A stretch of 64,000 bases of DNA from Aralia elata (GCA_034770075.1 CM068386.1:41329990-41393989); one strand, 5' to 3'. Positions 47,014-59,554 are shown, counted from the first letter of the stretch. Numbers and translations: made by a program. Notes: a model not told the origin generated them from the sequence alone.

Positions 47014-47561
47014 GTTGTGTTCTTTAATAGTTGATGTATAGTAGCTGGGCTAAACGATTCCTTCAGGGAGAGGAGGTATATACGAACTAGCAACCGATCT
47101 AACTCACTGTGAAAACAGTGTAGACGAGACAGAAACTAGTTTGTTGGTTGTTTGTGGGAAACCACTCGGCATACTATATTGAACAATGTTAAAAACTCGA
47201 TGTGTGCTAGTTTTAGAATTATGAATGCGTATGGTGCTAAGATGTTATCTAATATTTAGTTATGTGGTTAAATGTTATATAATTTATTTATAAAGAAGTG
47301 ATATTATAAGGTAATATATGCGATGCTAATTGAAAGATCAATCTTATAACTGATAGGTCTTTCATAAGAGATTAAGTTAGATTGCGTAGCAGTAATCGAC
47401 GGTACAGACAAGTTTCCTTAACCTTACTCAAGTTTATATTGAGCAAGTTCCTCTTAACTCAAACTTGAGCTGTTATGTTTCAAATATGCTAGTGGTTTAA
47501 TTATTTATAATTATTCCACCTCCTTAAATTATTGATTAGCACTTAATGCATGTTGTATATG
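47014..47561. other. Flank between Gypsy and Copia, copy B: probable old LTR remnant
   Basis: 548 bp without a gene. The segment 47395-47475 (ACAAGTTTCCTTAACC..., TTGAGCAAGTT) resembles 58215-58330 in the chromovirus LTR. Together with 56164-56420 it is probably one diverged Gypsy-type LTR interrupted by the Copia insertion. Confidence 0.5.
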
Positions 47562-49120
47562 TGTAGGGTTTTCGACAGATAAAGGCAGCGGAATTTAAAA
47601 TTTTTAAAACTATTTCGAAACCCTAAAACAGGATCCATGAGAAAAACAAATTAATTCAGAGGTTTAGATTTGTTTTACCGATTATCCGAGCTTGAATGCA
47701 ACGATGAAATTCTGGAACGGCTTCGAATCTCCAACGCAATCCAACGGAACTGCGTCTCTATGGTATCCACACGAACGTCCCACAAATCGTCACACGATCT
47801 GCAGCAAAGAGAACTCCAGTACTACCGCCAAGATCTGGATTTTCTCAAGTGTTGCTCTCAACTCTCTTTCTAAAACGGCTAGGGTTTTTCTATTTTGTTT
47901 CACGTAAACAAGACTGCTGATATATCTGATATATATAGAGTCCAAAAGGTTAAGCAAAACCCTAATCCTATTAGAAAAGTAAAATCCGAATTTATATATA
48001 TATATATATATATATTATATTTTAATTAAGTCTTACTTAATTAATATACATATATATACAAATTATCCTGTTAATTTAAATTCGTAATTTAAATACTATC
48101 AATCATATTGATATATTTAAATCCTTACAATTTAAATTAATTCTCTTTTAATTACGTTCTAAGTGTGTGACCCTATAGGTTATTATTATATTGGCAATAA
48201 TTTTAAAATCATATTATAAAATTATAAACAGTGAGTGGCATCTAGTAATGCATCACTGCTACCCAAATAATAATAAGATCGGTGACTCGATGCAACCTTT
48301 TCGTGACCAATGTTTCAATGTAATTTAATCCTTTTAACCTTGACATCCTAGATTAAACTCGAGCCATGGAATGTGTCATACTCTTCATAATTTAATCTGA
48401 GTTTTCTTGATCAATGAGTAGACTATATGCAACAAATCACTATTTGAGCATGGCCATGCATTTCATAGTCTTACTCAATCAAGAGGCCTATGGATATCAC
48501 CCCTAATATATAGGAGGGTTAAATTTCATCTAGATCACTCATATTCCTCACACGATTCATGATGTACCCAATAATCACCTTTTATTGTCCACCCTTTTAA
48601 AGGTGATCTTTGATGATATCAAAGTACATAAATTCTCGTAAAGTAATATAGTGATTTCAGGTCAGAGGACCATTACATCATTGTTACTATGAGAATTGCT
48701 TATGACACTTTGCATAATGCTCCACGTAGAATTCTCATGATGGGTCTGTCCAGTACATTGTCCTCTAACATGTACCTATGCATTGGCTTAATATCTCATA
48801 TATTAATGACCAATGAGATTTGGCCATCAGTCAATCCACATACTAGTCTCAATGTATCATTGTTGTCTCATTCTCAATTATACTCGACTAGGGATATTTA
48901 AGAGTAATGATACTTATTGTAATTATATAATCTCATGTTCAAGTCACATACTTGAAGCTATATAATTTGTATCATTATTCTAAGGACTTTTATTATGTTA
49001 ACATTTATATAACACAGTAAATGAAAGCATAATAAAATAATTCATTTATTCAATCAAATATCAAAAGAAATGTTAAGCAATTACATTAAATAATTGGCCT
49101 CTAGGGCATGAACTCTAACA
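47562..49120 (-). repeat. Copia 3' LTR, copy B
   Basis: 1,559 bp, plus strand TGTAGGGTTTTCG...GAACTCTAACA. Contains an (AT)n run at about 47994-48016. Differs from the 5' LTR mainly by transitions. Confidence 0.92.
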
Positions 49121-49134
49121 ATCTCCCACTTGCA
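49121..49134 (-). other. Copia polypurine tract, copy B
   Basis: Minus strand CAAGTGGGAGAT directly before TGTTAGAG of the 3' LTR, adjoining the end of the reading frame. AAGTGGGAGAT is the usual plant Copia form. Confidence 0.85.
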
Positions 49135-52100
49135 CTAGAGCCAATCACTCATGTATCTAATACCCATGGAACTAGTGTGACCTTCATGCTTCTGCTGTGA
49201 CAAAGCCTTAGTCAGTGGATCTGCAATATTATCATCTGTTGGCACTCTGCATATGTGTACATCTCCTCTACCAATGATTTCACGGATGAGATGGTACCTC
49301 CTAAGTATATGCTTGGATCGTTGGTGAGATCTAGGTTCCTTAGCCAGTGCAATGGCTCCATCATTATCACAGTATAGCTCAACTGGATCAACAATGGTTG
49401 GAACAACACCAAGTTCAGTGACGAACTTTTTAATCCATACAACCTCCTTGGCCGCACTAGAAGCAGCAATATACTCAGCCTTTATTGTAGAATCGGCTAC
49501 TGTCTCTTGCTTCGAACTTTTCCAGCTAACAGCACCACCGTTAAGGCAAAACACAAAACCTGATTGAGACTTATAGTCATCCATATCAGTTTGGAAACTA
49601 GCATCTGTGTAACCTTTTACTGCCAGTTCGTCTTCACCTCCATATACCAAGAATGAATCCTTAGTCATTTTCATGTACTTGAGGATATTCTTGACTGCTG
49701 TCCAGTGACCTTCACCTGGATTCGACTGGTATCTGCTCGTCATGCTCAAAGCATACGAGACATCCGGACGAGTACATATCATTGCATACATGATAGATCC
49801 AATTGCCGAAGCATAAGGGATCTTTCTTATACGCTCCTCATCATCTTGTGATTTAGGACATTGGGCCTTAGAGATCTTTACACCATGAGACATGGGTAAG
49901 TATCCTCTTTTTGTCTCTTGCATGCTGAACCGTTTCAGTACTTTATCAATATATGTACTTTGACTTAGGCCGAGCATTTTTCTCGATCTATCACGATAGA
50001 TCTTGATACCTAAAATGTAGGTTGCATCGCCCAAATCTTTCATGGAGAAACATTTTTCTAGCCATGTTTTTATAGCCTGTAAGGAAGGAATGTCATTCCC
50101 AATAATTAATATGTCGTCAATATATAATACCAGGAATACAATGTGACTCCCACTAACCTTCTTATATACACAAGGTTCATCTTCATTTTTTATAAAGCCA
50201 AACTTTTTGACTGCTTCATCAAAATGAAGATTCCAACTCCGAGAGGCTTGCTTCAATCCATAAATGGATCGCTGCAGCTTACATACCTTTCCAGCATCCT
50301 TTGGAGTGAAAAAACCCTCAGGTTGTGTCATATACACATCCTCAAGGAGATTTCCGTTAAGGAAAGTAGTTTTGACATCCATCTGCCAGATTTCGTAATC
50401 ATAAAAGGCTGCAATAGCAAGTAAGATCCTGATGGATTTAACCATTGCCACTGGAGAGAAGGTTTCATCATAGTCAACACCTTGAACTTGTTTGAAACCT
50501 TTTGCTACCAGTCGGCCTTTATAGGTTTGTACATTACCATCCATGTCGGTTTTCTTCTTGAAAACCCATTTGCACCCGATTGGTTTTACCCCTTCGGGTG
50601 GATCAACCAAAGTCCATACTTGGTTAGTATACATGGAGTCCATCTCAGATTTCATGGCTTCAAGCCATCTCTCAGAATCTGGTCCATTCATAGCTTCTTG
50701 GTAGGAAGCAGGCCCATCCTGATCTATGAGCATCACATCGCCGTTTTGAGTCACAAGAAATCCATTATATCTCTCGGGCTCTTGGCGTGTCCTACCAGAT
50801 CTACGAATGCCTTGTGTAATTTGAGCAGGTTCACTTTCCACAACATCTTGTGGTCCCTGCTCATGTTCCAACTCAAGTTCAATGATATTTTGTGGTTCTC
50901 GAATTTCTTCGAGTTCTACTTTCCTCCCACTGTTTCCTTTAGAGACAAATTCTCTTTCTAGAAAAATACCAGTTCGAGCAACAACCACTTTGTTCTCAGA
51001 AGGTTTGTAGAAATAATACCCTTTTGTTTCCTTAGGGTATCCCATAAAATTACATTTCTCAGATTTGGGTCCGAGCTTATCAGAAGCCAGGCGTTTAACA
51101 AACGCCTCGCAACCCCAAATCTTCATGAAAGACAAACTATGACGTTTTCCAGTCCACATCTCATATGGTGTCTTTTGAACCGTCTTTGTAGGAACACGGT
51201 TAAGTGTGAATGCAGTTGTCTCTAAGGCATGACCCCAAAAGCTTATTGGAAGATCTGCATAACTCATCATTGATCGTACCATGTCCAACAAGGTGCGATT
51301 TCTCCTCTCAGACACACCATTCCATTGTGGTGTTCCAGGTGGAGTGAGCTGTGATATAATACCACACTCCTTTAGAAGGTCATCAAAGTCTTAGTTTAAG
51401 TATTCACCTCCTCGATCAGATCGAAGGGCTTTTATGCTTTTGCCAAATTGGTTTTGAACTTCATTCTTGAATTCCTTGAACTTTTCAAAGGATTCGGATT
51501 TGTGTCTCATAAGATACACATATCCATATCTACTGAAGTCGTCAGTAAATGTAATGAAGTAATAGAACCTACCTCTTGCTAACGAACTCATGGGTCCACA
51601 TACATCACTATGTATAAGTCCCAATACATCGCTAGCCCGTTCACTATGACCAGTGAAAGGGGCTTTAGTCATCTTGTCTAATAAACAAGACTCGCATTTC
51701 TCATATGATTCAAAATCAAATGAATCCAAAAACCCATCTTTATGGAGTTTGGATATGCGTTTCTCATTTATATGGCCTAAACGACAGTGCCAGAGATATG
51801 TCGGATTTGAATCATTTGATTTAAATCGTTTTGTATTTATGTTATAGATAGGCATTTCAAAATCAAGAATATAAAGACCATTAAACAATTGTGCAACACC
51901 ATAACATATTTCATTTAAGTAAAACGAACAACTGTTGTTCTTTATTAAAAATGAAAAACCTTTCTTGTCCAAACAAGAAACAGAAATAATGTTTTTGCTC
52001 ATAGCAGGCACATAATCACAATCCTCTAATTCTAATACTAGCCCAGTGGGCAATGATAAATGATAAGTCCCTATGGCTAGTGCAACAACTTTTGCTCCAT

Positions 52101-53103
52101 TCCCAACTCGTAGGTCAACTTCTCCTTTTACCAAAGTCCTACTCATTCGGAGTTCCTGCACATTAACACAAATGTGAGAACCACATCCAGTATCCAATAC
52201 CCATGATGTAGAAGTAGACAAATTGACTTCTATAACATATATACCTGAATCAGAAGTCACACTTCCTTTCTTTTTCTTCAGCTCTTCCAAATAAGCATGG
52301 CAATTCCTCTTCCAGTGTCCAGGTTTTCCACAGAAGTGACAATCACCTTCTTTAGCCACCCCACCTGTAGGCTTTAAAGCCCGTTTGTTTTTGAAATTGG
52401 GTTTGGCACCAGATTTAGATCTTATCTTTTTCTTGCCTTTCCCTTTTCCCTTAGCATTCCCCTTTTGCACCATCATTATGGGATTGGGTCCTGCCTTTTT
52501 CATGTTGTTCTCGGCAGTTTTTAACATGCTCAACAACTCAGTAAGTGGTTTCTCAATTTCATTCATGAGATAATTCATAACAAATTGAGAGTAGCTGTTG
52601 TTCAAAGATTGCAAAACAAGATCAGTTTGGGCTTCCTGAGTAATTGGAAAACCCAACCTATCAAGGTACTCAATATACCCAATCATTTTCAGAACATGTG
52701 GACCAACTGGATCACGATCACCCATCTTGCAGTGATACAATGCTTTGCTTGTATCATACCTCTCATGTCGAGCATGCCCTTCGAATAATTTCTTGAGATG
52801 CTCGATCATCTCATAAGTATCCATTAACTCATGTTGCTTTTGAAGCTCAGAGTTCATAGTTGCTACCATGAGACAACTCACGTCCAGAGCATCATCTTGA
52901 TGCTTCTTGTAAGCATTATGCTCTGCACGTGGTGCAGTGTTAGCTGGTGCTGCAGGAATGGGCCCATCAAGGACATATAGCTTGCGCTCTTGTTTGAGGA
53001 CAATCCTCAAGTTCCTATGCCAGTCTAGGAAATTAATTCCACTCAGTTTTTCCTTCTCAAGGACTGATCGTAGTGAAAGACTATTTGTGTTGTTGTTTGC
53101 CAT
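49135..53103 (-). CDS. gag-pol: Copia gag-pol polyprotein, copy B, with in-frame TAA at codon 571
   Basis: 1,322 codons from ATG 53103, interrupted only by TAA at 51391-51393. Gag is residues 1-250 (LSGINFLDWHRNLRIVLKQE, QTDLVLQSLNNSYSQFVMNY). CCHC knuckle C255-C258-H263-C268. Aspartic protease D304-T-G. Zinc-binding pre-integrase around 438-475 (WHCRLGH, CESCLLDK). Integrase catalytic D500, D563 and E599, giving the D-D-35-E spacing. RT includes QMDVKTTFLNG at about 908 and YIDD at 994-997. RNase H from about 1165 (GYTDASFQTD) to HQRSKHILRRYHLIRE. The family is Ty1/Copia, similar to Tnt1-type polyproteins. The TAA lies between the second and third integrase catalytic residues and is present also in copy A, so neither copy can make full pol without readthrough. 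Confidence 0.93.
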
Positions 53104-54596
53104 TGATATCTACAATTTATAAGTGCAAAAAAAAAATAATAAGTCAAATTGCAGAGTTTTTTGATATTATGAAATTGATAATAGTACATTCAAAATATAC
53201 CTCCCACTATTTTATTCAAATTAATAGCCCTCACCATTAATTCGGAAAGCATTTTTATTTAAATCTTTCTAGTGAGCCAAGATCCATATTTCATTATGCC
53301 TTAAGTTAGCTTTGGCTATTCTCTCAAAACATAATTATTTAGGTAGACAACCCTTTGTCAATTATATATAACTCTTAGATAGTTTGGTGAACAACATTTG
53401 TTCTAAGTCCATCTAATGGTATCTACCAAACTTTATGCCTCTAAGTCCATAATCCTATTGAGATAACTTAGTTAAGTCAGGCCCAATGATTTTAACAATT
53501 TGGATATCACAATTATCCTATCGCATCTTACCAAGATAAATAGGATACTTTGCTTTGGCAAACCTACATCCATCGATCAAGGTCTTGATGAGTGTTATTC
53601 ATTGGAAGGCATCTGATTAGACTTAATAATTTTATGAGGGATTTTATTAATTAATTTAGATCTCACCAATTTTTAATCTCATTAAGCATGCACATTATTT
53701 ATCATATCATATCGTATACAAGCATAAATAAAGTACAAAATTAAATGTGTCACAGTTATGGCCCAACCCTATGTCAATCTTTTCAAGCTAATGAAAAGAT
53801 TGAAGGTCAGTCTAAGGTGATAAAAAGAAACTTCAAAATAGTAGCTTCCTTGGGCCTTCCTCGTGTATGTGTCTCCTCTCCATCATCATCTTGTCGTCTT
53901 GATAGGTTACATTTGTACATTACATGTGATAAAGAAACCTCGAGTTACATTCGAGGGGATTTAGATGAGAAAAGAATATTACATTAGACTTTATAGAGAG
54001 GCACGACATGCAAGCCGTATTTCAAAAACAAAAAACCACTAACCTATGGGTCAAAAGGGGCATAACTGTGCACCATGCATATCACAATAAGCACATAACA
54101 CAATTTTATATAATAAAAAATATCGAATATTAGGGTTACGACCATCGTGCGCTACGACGGGGGGTAAAAGGGGGGTTTCCCCCCTGGCGGGGTCGGGGGC
54201 AGCGCCCCCGGAAAATTTTTTTGAACTACAATCTGTATTGCAGAATTTTTCCACACGAATTTATGAAACAATTCCAGATTCGTATACAAACCCCAAAACA
54301 CACATAATAACAATACATTCAGAACATATCATATATGTCTAGTTTAGGTTAATCATATTAAACCGATTCATGTTTCTAATCCAATTAGAACAGTAGTTGT
54401 ATTGTTATTCCACCTTCTAGGATACGATTAATAAAATATCATATACATGCATATATATTACTGTTTTTCCAGAACTCGCATACATGCAGAATAGGGTATA
54501 TTCAATTTTTAGGTCGGTTAACATGCATCATCAAATATCATATATACATCGAATACAATTAAAACACGTAATCTGAATTAATCCTTTCGCAAGTAT
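53104..54596 (-). other. Copia leader, copy B, with two GC hairpins
   Basis: Untranslated leader of about 1.5 kb, AT-rich apart from 54150-54211. GGGGGG-TTT-CCCCCC (54170-54184) and CGGGGGC-AGC-GCCCCCG (54194-54210) are perfect stems with three-base loops. They are conserved in copy A, suggesting RNA structure such as dimerisation or packaging. No gene supported. Confidence 0.65.
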
Positions 54597-54607
54597 CTCT
54601 GATACCA
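54597..54607 (-). other. Copia primer binding site, copy B
   Basis: Minus strand TGGTATCAGAG, complementary to initiator Met-tRNA, one base inside the 5' LTR. The following base is A where copy A has C. Confidence 0.92.
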
Positions 54608-54608
54608 C

Positions 54609-56158
54609 TGTAGGGTTTCCGAAAGATAAAGGCAGCGGAATTTAAAATTTTTAAAACTATTTCGAAATCCTAAAACAGGATCCATGCGAAAAACAAATTA
54701 ATTCAGAGGTTTAGATTTGTTTTACCGATTATCCGAGCTTGAATGCAACGATAAAATTCTGGAACGGCTTTGAATCTCCAACACAATCCAACGGAACTGT
54801 GTCTCTACGGTATCCACACGAACGTCCCACAAATCGTCACACAATCTACAACAAAGAGAACTCCGGTACTAGCCGCCAAGATCTGGATTTTCTCAAGTGT
54901 TGCTCTCAACTCTCTTTTCTAAAACGGCTAGGGTTTTTCTATTTTGTTTCACGTAAACAAAACTGCTGATATATCTGATATATATAGAGTCCAAAAGGTT
55001 AAGCAAAACCCTAATCCTATTAGAAAAGTAAAATCCGAATTTATATATATATATTATATTTTAATTAAGTCTTACTTAATTAATATACATATATATACAC
55101 ATTATCCTGTTAATTTAAATTCGTAATTTAAATACTATCAATCATATTGATATATTTAAATCCTTACAATTTAAATTAATTCTCTTTTAATTACGTTCTA
55201 AGTGTGTGACCCTATAGGTTATTATTATATTGGCAATAATTTTAAAATCATATTATAAAATTATAAACAGTGAGTGGCATCTAGTAATGCATCACTGCTA
55301 CCCAAATAATAATAAGATCGGTGACTCGATGCAACCTTTTCGTGACCAATGTTTCAATGTAATTTAATCCTTTTAACCTTGACATCCTAGATTAAACTCG
55401 AGTCATCGAATGTGTCATACTCTTCATAATTTAATCTGAGTTTTCTTGATCAATGAGTAGACTATATGAAACAAATCACTATTTGAGCATGGCCATCCAT
55501 TTCATAGTCCTACTCAATCAAGAGGCCTATGGATATCACCCCTAATATATAGGAGGGTTAAATTCAATCTAGATCACTCATATTCCTCACATGATTCATG
55601 ATGTACCCAATAATCACCTTTTATTGTCCACCCTTTTAAAGGTGACCTTTGATGATATTAAAGTACATAAATTCTCGTATAGTAATATAGTGATTTCAGG
55701 TCGGAGGACTATTACATCATTGTTACTATGAGAATTGCTTATGACACTTTGCATAATGCTCCACGTAGAATTCTCATGATGGGTCTGTCCAGTACATTGT
55801 TCTCTAACATGTACCTATGCATTGACTTAATATCTCATATATTAATGACCAATGAGATTTGGCCATCAGTCAATCCACATACTAGTCTCAATGTATCATT
55901 GTTGTCCCATTCTCAATGATACTCGACTAGGGACATTTAAGAGTAATGATACTTATTGTAATTATATAATCTCATGTTCAAGTCACATACTTGAAGCTAT
56001 ATAATTTGTATCATTATTCTAAGGACTTTTATTATGTTAACATTTATATAACACAGTAAATGAAAGCATAATAAAATAATTCATTTATTCAATCAAATAT
56101 CAAAAGAAATGTTAAGCAATTACATTAAATAATTGGCTCTAGGGCATAAACTCTAACA
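54609..56158 (-). repeat. Copia 5' LTR, copy B
   Basis: 1,550 bp, plus strand TGTAGGGTTTCCG...ATAAACTCTAACA, followed by ATATG. Confidence 0.92.
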
Positions 56159-56698
56159 ATATGTTCATCATGTATGAAAGGCTGATCACCTTCATTACCT
56201 TAAGGTTTAGTTAAATTGGTTCATGGTCATTATTGACACCCTGTATTATTGAATTCAGTCATTCAATCATTGAAATTTTGATTCATGCTCTTTCACAATT
56301 ATTATATTGTTGAAAAATTCTAAAGCTTATTCATTCTTTCAATCATGATATATCTTTATTGTATTTAAACTTGCTGAGCAAAGTAGTTACTCACTGTAAC
56401 GAATGCAAATTTTTGTGACTGAATAAAAATATTTATTGAGTTATATAAATATTTTTATTAATTTATTAAGTTTTGTGGAATGGGTATATGTTACGTTTAA
56501 TAATGTTAAATATTAATTTGAGTATGATTTGTTATTCTAATTTAATTTAATGATTAAATTAGATGATGAAGAGATTTATTTAAATAAATGATTTATTTGA
56601 ATAAAAGAATTTATTTGGTATTATTGTTATTTGTTAAATGAAATTATTATTTGATTTGGTAAGGTTTAATTGAATAATAAGTTCAATTAAGTTAGTAG
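56159..56698. other. AT-rich flank, remainder of an old LTR-like sequence
   Basis: No gene. 56164-56265 resembles 58715-58810, and 56365-56395 (GAGCAAAGTAGTTACTCAC) resembles 58959-58979 (GAGCAATTGTTTGCTCAC). This suggests a diverged relative of the chromovirus LTR. The rest is simple AT-rich sequence. Confidence 0.5.
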
Positions 56699-59309
56699 TG
56701 TGACATTTTAAAGCTATATGTTATAATGATTTATTAGAATAAATGAGAAAGTATTTAATTTAATTTTACCAAACAAGGCCCTATGATCTTTGTTTGGAAA
56801 TAATGAATTATTTTTAATTGTGTTTTACCAAACAAGACATAAGAATAATAGGTTATTCTTATTAGTGTTTACCAAACAAGCCTTTAGTTAGAATAATGAG
56901 TTATTTTTTTAACTAGTTTGCCAAACATAGCCTTATGGCTTTTGAATTTTATAACTGATGAATTAAATTAGATTTTTACGTTATTATTTGATTTAATTGT
57001 CAGTTTTTATTTTCTTAATTCTATCAGTTTATTTTTTTAAGTTGCGTCTGTTGTAAAAGAAAAGAGAAGAACAGAGAGAAAAAAAGAAAAGAAAGAAGAA
57101 CATCAGAGTTTGAGAGAAAAGAGAGAGCAGAGTTTGAGAATTTGAGAATTGAGAAGAAAGAATTGAGAAAGAACTTGTAATTTTAAAAGAATTCATCAAG
57201 TTCTTACAGTAATTGAAGGTATAATTTCTTTTTCCTTTTGGTTTTATTCTTCTGTATAAAGTTTTAGTTACTGTATGTGAATTCAATTGTTAGAATATAT
57301 GAACTATTTGATTATAGTTGTTGTAATTGGTAGTAATCATGTGTTAGATGATTATATGATGATTAACAATTAAATTAGAGGTATTAATCCATGAAAACAT
57401 GCTTTAGAATTGAGTTTTTAGTTTTTACAGAGTTTACTTTATGAATTGTATATATGTATGAAAATTGATGCTCTAATTGGTTATTAATCGGTAAATTGAT
57501 AATTGTTTATGATTATTTGATGAAAAACATGAATAATGCAAGAAAAATGGTTTTAATTGGTTAAAAAATGAATTTACAGAGTTTTGTTTTATGAAAATGG
57601 CAAAAACATGGTTATTTTATAAAACAGTGAATTTTTGGTTTTAAATTGATTGATTATATGTTTTATAATGCTTAGATTAGTTAGAAACATGTTGGGTAAA
57701 TGTTTTATATCATATATGGTGTTTGGGTATATCTAATTTGTTTTCTGGATGGTAGAATTCGGAAAATTTTGGCCAAATTTGGCCTAAGTTTTCACTGGTT
57801 CGCGAGCTGGGGAAGACGACAGTCAAGTCTATCGCCCCGGCGATAGAAATGAACTGATTTCTTTGCCCCAGCGACATCGTCGCCCCGGCGACAAAATAGT
57901 TAAGCAAAATGCCGCCCCGGCGATAGGCTCGCCCCGGCGACAATTTTGTTAAGTTTTTCTCGCCCCAGCGAGAAACACTACTGTTTTAAAAAAAAAAATT
58001 ATTATTTTATTCTTGGAAGTTATGATGCATAATTAAACTTATTAATGTGACTAATGTATTACCAAGATGGTTGCTAAACTAGTATTTGTTGACTATGGTA
58101 TGCTAAATGAGATAAAGAGCAAGCCTTAAATGCTTTTAATTTTGTGACTAATTATGTTACAATTTTATAATTAAATGTTTAGGTTGTTTAAGGATCGTGA
58201 ATTACTTAAATTTGTAATCTACGCTTGAGGCAAGTTTTCCTCCCTTAAACTTGAAAGTTATTTATAGCAAGTTTCCTTATCTCAACTTATTACTTTTACG
58301 TTGAGCAAGTTTTCTTTCTTTAAACTTGTTAAATTATTATAGCAAGTTTTCTATTTCTTAAGCTTGTTATTATTTCAACAAGTTTACTTCCTTTGAGTGA
58401 ATTAATTAACCTTAGCTTATTGTTATTCAAGCAAGGCTGATATCATGTTGAGTAATTATATTTTGTTTCAGATATTATTTATTCAGTCTTTGATTATCAT
58501 TCAAACTTCGAATACAAACTTTACTAAAGAACTAGACTAGCAAACCTTATTGATTCAGCTAGTCCTTAGTTGATGTGCGTTTCAAAGACTTAGAATGTTT
58601 TCTATACTTGTTCCAAGCCAATTTTCTTTTTGGTATGGATTCAGACGATAAACTGAGATGAACAACCCTATTATAGGGGATTACTTACGCGACAGCGTTA
58701 AAATGTTTGTGCACAATACATTGTACAAAGGGCTGATCCCCCTGAGTACGAGATGTTGGTCCATAGTCTTTATGACTGTTAAAGGTTACAGTAGAAATAC
58801 TTGTCAACCTAGGACATAGTTCGAGGTCTTGTGACCCTCAGATAAAATTTCTATATTTTGAAATCTATCTTTCCGTGAATCGAGCTTTCTAACGAACTCT
58901 TAGACTGTTATTCCTCATTTGAAATCCTTTTCATTTAAATATTGTTGTTATCATACTTGTGAGCAATTGTTTGCTCACTCTTGCACTAATCATTTCAGCT
59001 AAGCCCGAGAAGCAGGACGAGCCGTCCACCAGTAAGGGCAAGGGCAAGATGCAGAAATAGTTCTAGATTTATTAATTAATTGATGAACATTTTGTACCAG
59101 ACTTGTTTTAGATTTTTTTTTATATATTCCGCATTTGATGTATTAAGGTTGTGGTGACCTGGGATTTTAATTATTGATGTAACCCGGTTTGGGAGATGAT
59201 TAATTAAGTTTATTTTAATTGCTTAATTATGGGTAGTTAGATGTGAATGAATGGGATAGTGAACACCAAATCAGGGGAAAATTAAGTACCCAGATTTGGG
59301 GGTGTCACA
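56699..59309 (+). repeat. Probable 5' LTR of the downstream chromovirus
   Basis: The right end is certain: GGGGGTGTCACA ends at 59309, three bases before the PBS. The left end is a guess: TGTGACA at 56699-56705 is the exact inverted complement of the terminal TGTCACA, giving a 2.6 kb LTR, a usual size for Tekay/Del elements. The 3' LTR lies outside the window, so the start cannot be verified. Contains a purine-rich leader-like stretch at 57050-57170, GC palindromes at 57830-57972, three or more AGCAAGTTTTCT-type repeats at 58215-58390, and a GC-rich coding-like island at 58999-59060. Confidence 0.5.
57830..57972. repeat. Six copies of a TCGCCCCGGCGA-type motif
   Basis: Copies near 57832, 57864, 57880, 57913, 57929 and 57960, reading (T)CGCCCCGGCGA(T/C) or GCCCCAGCGA. 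Each is a near-palindrome, and they stand out as GC islands in AT-rich LTR sequence. Function unknown. Confidence 0.75.
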
Positions 59310-59312
59310 GGT

Positions 59313-59324
59313 TGGTATCAGAGC
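59313..59324 (+). other. Primer binding site of the chromovirus
   Basis: TGGTATCAGAGC, three bases after the LTR end TGTCACA, complementary to initiator Met-tRNA. Confidence 0.92.
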
Positions 59325-59554
59325 CAGGTTATGAACCTTTAGGTGGGGAAAACCTTAGGGTAGTAGCCTTTTAGAAAATAGAGAATATAGTGGTGATAAA
59401 CTCTTATCGAGTTCTAAGGAATGAATTACGGAAATTCATAAAAGACAATAAAACGATTATGTGCTATGTGCTTATTTAATAATAAACTTTTGTGCTCGCG
59501 AGTACTATCGAGTATTATCGATTAGTAATTAAAACTTAAAATTTTGTTGTCAGG

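Larger units (their letters stand above)
47562..56158 (-). mobile_element. Ty1/Copia LTR retrotransposon, copy B (complete, one gag-pol stop)
   Basis: LTRs 47562-49120 and 54609-56158, flanked by the perfect 5-bp target duplication ATATG (47557-47561 and 56159-56163). Gag-pol is one minus-strand frame (49135-53103) with a single stop. Domain order gag-protease-integrase-RT-RNase H is that of Ty1/Copia. PBS, PPT and a 1.5 kb leader are in place. Confidence 0.93.

Noticed and set aside
48689..48901. Small frame inside Copia LTRs (also 30225 and 55728)
   Set aside because: It lies in LTR sequence, and conservation reflects only LTR duplication.
57029..57286. Minus-strand Phe/Ser/Leu-rich frame
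   Set aside because: Complement of a purine-rich stretch, low complexity.
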